From Oscillospiraceae bacterium (GTDB lineage Bacteria > Bacillota_A > Clostridia > Oscillospirales > CAG-272), in the NCBI GenBank assembly GCA_015063445.1, contig SVUD01000064.1, forward strand, positions 1-8,407: a DNA stretch of 8,407 nucleotides, in the 5' to 3' direction. Below, piece by piece: positions 6,423 to 8,407 of the stretch. Below the pieces are notes generated by a model. It was not told the origin of the DNA. It saw nothing but the letters and a program-made list of their open reading frames with translations, and ran no database searches. The position numbers and the translations under genes are program-made. Each line of letters opens with the position of its first letter. The first letter of the stretch is position 1.

Positions 6423-7154
6423 ATGAAGCAATCCTTATTTGAAATCATTGAGAATCGCCCTCTTACGAAAAGCGTATATCTTATGCGCCTTTCGGGTGAT
6501 ATCTCGGATATAACCGCCTCAGGTCAGTTCGTAAACCTCAAGCTTGACGGCTTCTTCTTGCGCCGTCCGATATCGGTTTGCGACTCCGAGGACGGAATTC
6601 TTACTCTCATTTATAAGGTGGTCGGTAAGGGCACGGAATATATGAGCTCGCTCACCACAGGTGAAAAGCTCGATATTCTCACGGGACTTGGAAACGGCTA
6701 CGACCTCTCAAAAAGCGGAGACAAGCCCCTTCTCGTTGGAGGCGGCGTTGGTGTTCCCCCTCTTTATAAGCTTGCAAAGGAGCTTTTAAAGAAAGGCAAA
6801 ACAGTAACCGTAATTCTCGGATTTAACACCAAAAGCGAAGTATTTTGGGAAGAAGAGTTTACAAAAATCGGCGCAAAAACCATCGTTACAACCGTCGACG
6901 GTTCTCGTGGCGTAAAGGGCTTTGTTACCGATGCTATGAAGGATATTGATTATACTTATTTTTACTCCTGCGGACCCGAGCCTATGCTTAAGGCTCTGTA
7001 CAACGCATCGCCCACAAGCGGCGAGATGAGCTTTGAAGAGCGTATGGGCTGCGGATTTGGCGCTTGTATGGGTTGCTCCTGCAAAACAGTGAGCGGCAAT
7101 AAGCGTATCTGCAAAGAGGGACCCGTGCTTAAAAAGGAGGACATTATATGGTAG
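6423..7154 (+). CDS. pyrK: Dihydroorotate dehydrogenase B, electron transfer subunit (FAD, 2Fe-2S)
   Basis: PyrK takes electrons from the FMN of PyrD through a 2Fe-2S cluster and FAD to NAD+, forming the PyrD2PyrK2 heterotetramer. The 243 residues have the ferredoxin-reductase layout. An N-terminal FAD-binding barrel contains the RRPISV motif (47-52) and the GKGTEYMSSL segment (68-77). The NAD-binding domain follows, with LLVGGGVGVPPLYKLA (103-118) and CGPEPML (183-189). A C-terminal cluster loop supplies C210, C215, C218 and C230 (C-x4-C-x2-C-x11-C), plus an extra C220. It is slightly shorter than many family members (about 255-262), partly because the loop before the last cluster cysteine is short. 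GGAGG (6412-6416) lies six bases before the ATG and 14 bases separate it from carB. Its last codons overlap the pyrD start by seven bases, fitting one-to-one production of the two subunits. Confidence 0.95.
   Translation: MKQSLFEIIENRPLTKSVYLMRLSGDISDITASGQFVNLKLDGFFLRRPISVCDSEDGILTLIYKVVGKGTEYMSSLTTGEKLDILTGLGNGYDLSKSGDKPLLVGGGVGVPPLYKLAKELLKKGKTVTVILGFNTKSEVFWEEEFTKIGAKTIVTTVDGSRGVKGFVTDAMKDIDYTYFYSCGPEPMLKALYNASPTSGEMSFEERMGCGFGACMGCSCKTVSGNKRICKEGPVLKKEDIIW
7134..7140 (+). promoter_or_regulatory. pyrD ribosome binding site inside pyrK
   Basis: AAGGAGG within the last codons of pyrK lies seven bases before the pyrD ATG at 7148. Together with the seven-base overlap of the two genes (7148-7154) it indicates strong re-initiation and coupled synthesis of the PyrK and PyrD subunits. 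Confidence 0.8.
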
Positions 7155-8062
7155 ATTTAAAGGTAAATCTTGCCGGAATTGAAATGGACAACCCTATAAT
7201 TCCCGCAAGCGGAACGTTTGGATACGGCTATGAATTTGCCGAGCTGTACGATATAAACATTTTAGGAACGTTTTCCTTTAAGGGTACGACAAAGGAGCCC
7301 AGATTCGGAAACCCTACGCCGAGAATAGCGGAATGCAGAGAGGGTATGATAAACGCCGTCGGACTTCAGAATCCCGGTGTTGAAAAGGTCATTTCCGAGG
7401 AGCTGCCCAAGCTCAAAAGGTGCTTTAGTAAAAAAGTTATGGCAAACGTCAGCGGCTTCTCGGTTGAGGACTACGCATACACCTGCAAGATGCTCGACAA
7501 GTGCGATGAAATAGGCTGGTTCGAGGTAAACGTAAGCTGCCCCAACGTTCACGGAGGCGGAATGAGCTTCGGTACCTCTCCCGAGGCGGCTGCGGAGGTG
7601 ACTCGCGCTGTTAAAGCTGTTACCACCAAGCCCGTGTTTATTAAGCTCTCCCCAAACGTAACCGACATTGTTGCAATCGCTAAGGCTTGCGAGGCTGCGG
7701 GCGCAGACGGTATAAGCCTTATAAACACACTTTTAGGTATGAGAATAAATCTCTCAAACAGGAAGCCGATAATCGCTAACAAGATGGGCGGTTTTTCCGG
7801 TCCAGCTATCTTCCCCGTTGCAGTAAGAATGGTGTATCAGGTGGCTCACGCTGTAAAGATACCCGTTATCGGAATGGGCGGCGTCAGCACCGCTGAGGAC
7901 GTGATAGAGCTTATGCTTGCGGGCGCTACGGCAGTCGAGGTAGGAGCGGCTAATCTCACAGACCCCTACGTTTGCAAGAAAATTATTGAGGACTTACCCC
8001 ACGTTTGCGAGAAATACGGCATAAATTCGCTTTCCGAAATAATCGGTGGCGTTAAAGATTAA
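7148..8062 (+). CDS. pyrD: Dihydroorotate dehydrogenase B, catalytic subunit (class 1B)
   Basis: This FMN-containing TIM-barrel enzyme oxidises dihydroorotate to orotate in the cytoplasm and passes electrons to PyrK and then NAD+. Its 304 residues match the class 1B length. The catalytic base is Cys131 in [12 protein letters not shown] (127-138); class 1 enzymes use Cys where the membrane-bound class 2 uses Ser. FMN and substrate motifs are seen: ASGTFGYG (20-27), K45 in [16 protein letters not shown] (69-77), IKLSPN (165-170), [10 protein letters not shown] (192-201), GGFSGPA (214-220), [11 protein letters not shown] (242-252) and VEVGAANL (263-270). The adjacent PyrK confirms the 1B type, meaning NAD+ serves as electron acceptor, not fumarate or quinone. 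The gene overlaps pyrK by seven bases and ends ten bases before pyrF. Confidence 0.96.
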   Translation: MVDLKVNLAGIEMDNPIIPASGTFGYGYEFAELYDINILGTFSFKGTTKEPRFGNPTPRIAECREGMINAVGLQNPGVEKVISEELPKLKRCFSKKVMANVSGFSVEDYAYTCKMLDKCDEIGWFEVNVSCPNVHGGGMSFGTSPEAAAEVTRAVKAVTTKPVFIKLSPNVTDIVAIAKACEAAGADGISLINTLLGMRINLSNRKPIIANKMGGFSGPAIFPVAVRMVYQVAHAVKIPVIGMGGVSTAEDVIELMLAGATAVEVGAANLTDPYVCKKIIEDLPHVCEKYGINSLSEIIGGVKD

Positions 8063-8072
8063 GGAGATTAAA

Positions 8073-8407
8073 ATGGGAAAAGACGTTATAATCGCGTGTG
8101 ATTTTGACAGCGCTGAAAAAACTTTCGCATTTCTTGATAAATTCACAGGAAAGAAGCCCTTCGTAAAAATCGGTATGGAGCTTTACTATGCGGAAGGACC
8201 TTCTATCGTTCGTGAGATAAAGAAGAGAGGTCACAAAATATTCCTTGACCTTAAGCTTCACGATATCCCCAACACAGTTAAAAAATCAATGGCGGTTCTT
8301 TCAAGGCTCGACGTTGATATGACGAATCTTCATGCAGCAGGTACGGGCAGAATGATGGAGGCCGCAATTGAGGGACTCACAAGAGCTGACGGAACACGCC
8401 CCTTGCT
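8073..8407 (+). CDS. pyrF: Orotidine 5'-phosphate decarboxylase, 5' part
   Basis: PyrF catalyses the last step of UMP synthesis, decarboxylation of OMP without cofactor. Only the first 111 codons are in the window, and the frame stays open to the right edge. The visible part has VIIACDF (5-11, with the substrate Asp10), [10 protein letters not shown] (30-39, with Lys32), and the family signature [14 protein letters not shown] (56-69), which supplies the catalytic Asp59, Lys61 and Asp64. [11 protein letters not shown] (85-95) matches the next barrel strand. Cys9 stands where Leu is usual in the ALD motif, a small variation. GGAGA (8063-8067) lies five bases before the ATG. About half of the protein is missing, so total length and any fusion with PyrE cannot be judged. 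Confidence 0.93.
   Translation, partial: MGKDVIIACDFDSAEKTFAFLDKFTGKKPFVKIGMELYYAEGPSIVREIKKRGHKIFLDLKLHDIPNTVKKSMAVLSRLDVDMTNLHAAGTGRMMEAAIEGLTRADGTRPL

Noticed and set aside
5395..6423. Long antisense open frame (342 codons) opposite the 3' part of carB, and a second one at 4456-5163
   Set aside because: Both lie wholly or almost wholly opposite a highly conserved gene, have no recognisable domains, and are explained by the strong codon bias of carB, which leaves the opposite frame free of stops.

Overview
The window looks like the chromosome of a low-to-middle GC, Gram-positive-type anaerobe of the class Clostridia, possibly a gut lineage. This rests on GGAGG ribosome binding sites, TTGACA/TAAAAT promoters, a class 1B dihydroorotate dehydrogenase (PyrD plus PyrK), and a sigma factor followed by a DUF4367-like membrane protein. 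The species cannot be named from the sequence.

Left part (1 to about 1820). The 5' end of a minus-strand gene for a small exported protein runs off the left edge at position 1. An AT-rich divergent gap separates it from a plus-strand pair: a short sigma-70/ECF-like sigma factor (514-1071), transcribed from a near-consensus promoter at 463-491, and an overlapping gene for a single-pass membrane protein (to 1738) that is probably its anti-sigma partner or sensor. A strong intrinsic terminator at 1769-1819 closes this unit. The sigma gene is visibly more AT-rich than the right part of the window.

Right part (about 1906 to 8407). A second near-consensus promoter (1929-1957), overlapped by an inverted repeat, drives a compact pyrimidine operon: pyrC, carB, pyrK, pyrD and pyrF, the last cut by the right edge. 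Gaps are 21, 14, -7 and 10 bases, so the genes are almost certainly cotranscribed. CarB makes carbamoyl phosphate, PyrC closes carbamoyl-aspartate to dihydroorotate, PyrD with PyrK oxidises dihydroorotate to orotate using NAD+, and PyrF decarboxylates OMP to UMP. The glutaminase subunit carA, aspartate carbamoyltransferase pyrB and orotate phosphoribosyltransferase pyrE are not in the window; some may lie beyond pyrF.

Most of the window is ordinary housekeeping. The points most worth a second look are the uncharacterised sigma/membrane-protein pair beside a divergent secreted-protein gene, the dyad over the pyr promoter with no PyrR-type attenuator in the short leader, the reduced N-terminus of PyrC, and carB placed without carA. 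I see no CRISPR array, tRNA, rRNA, insertion sequence or riboswitch.
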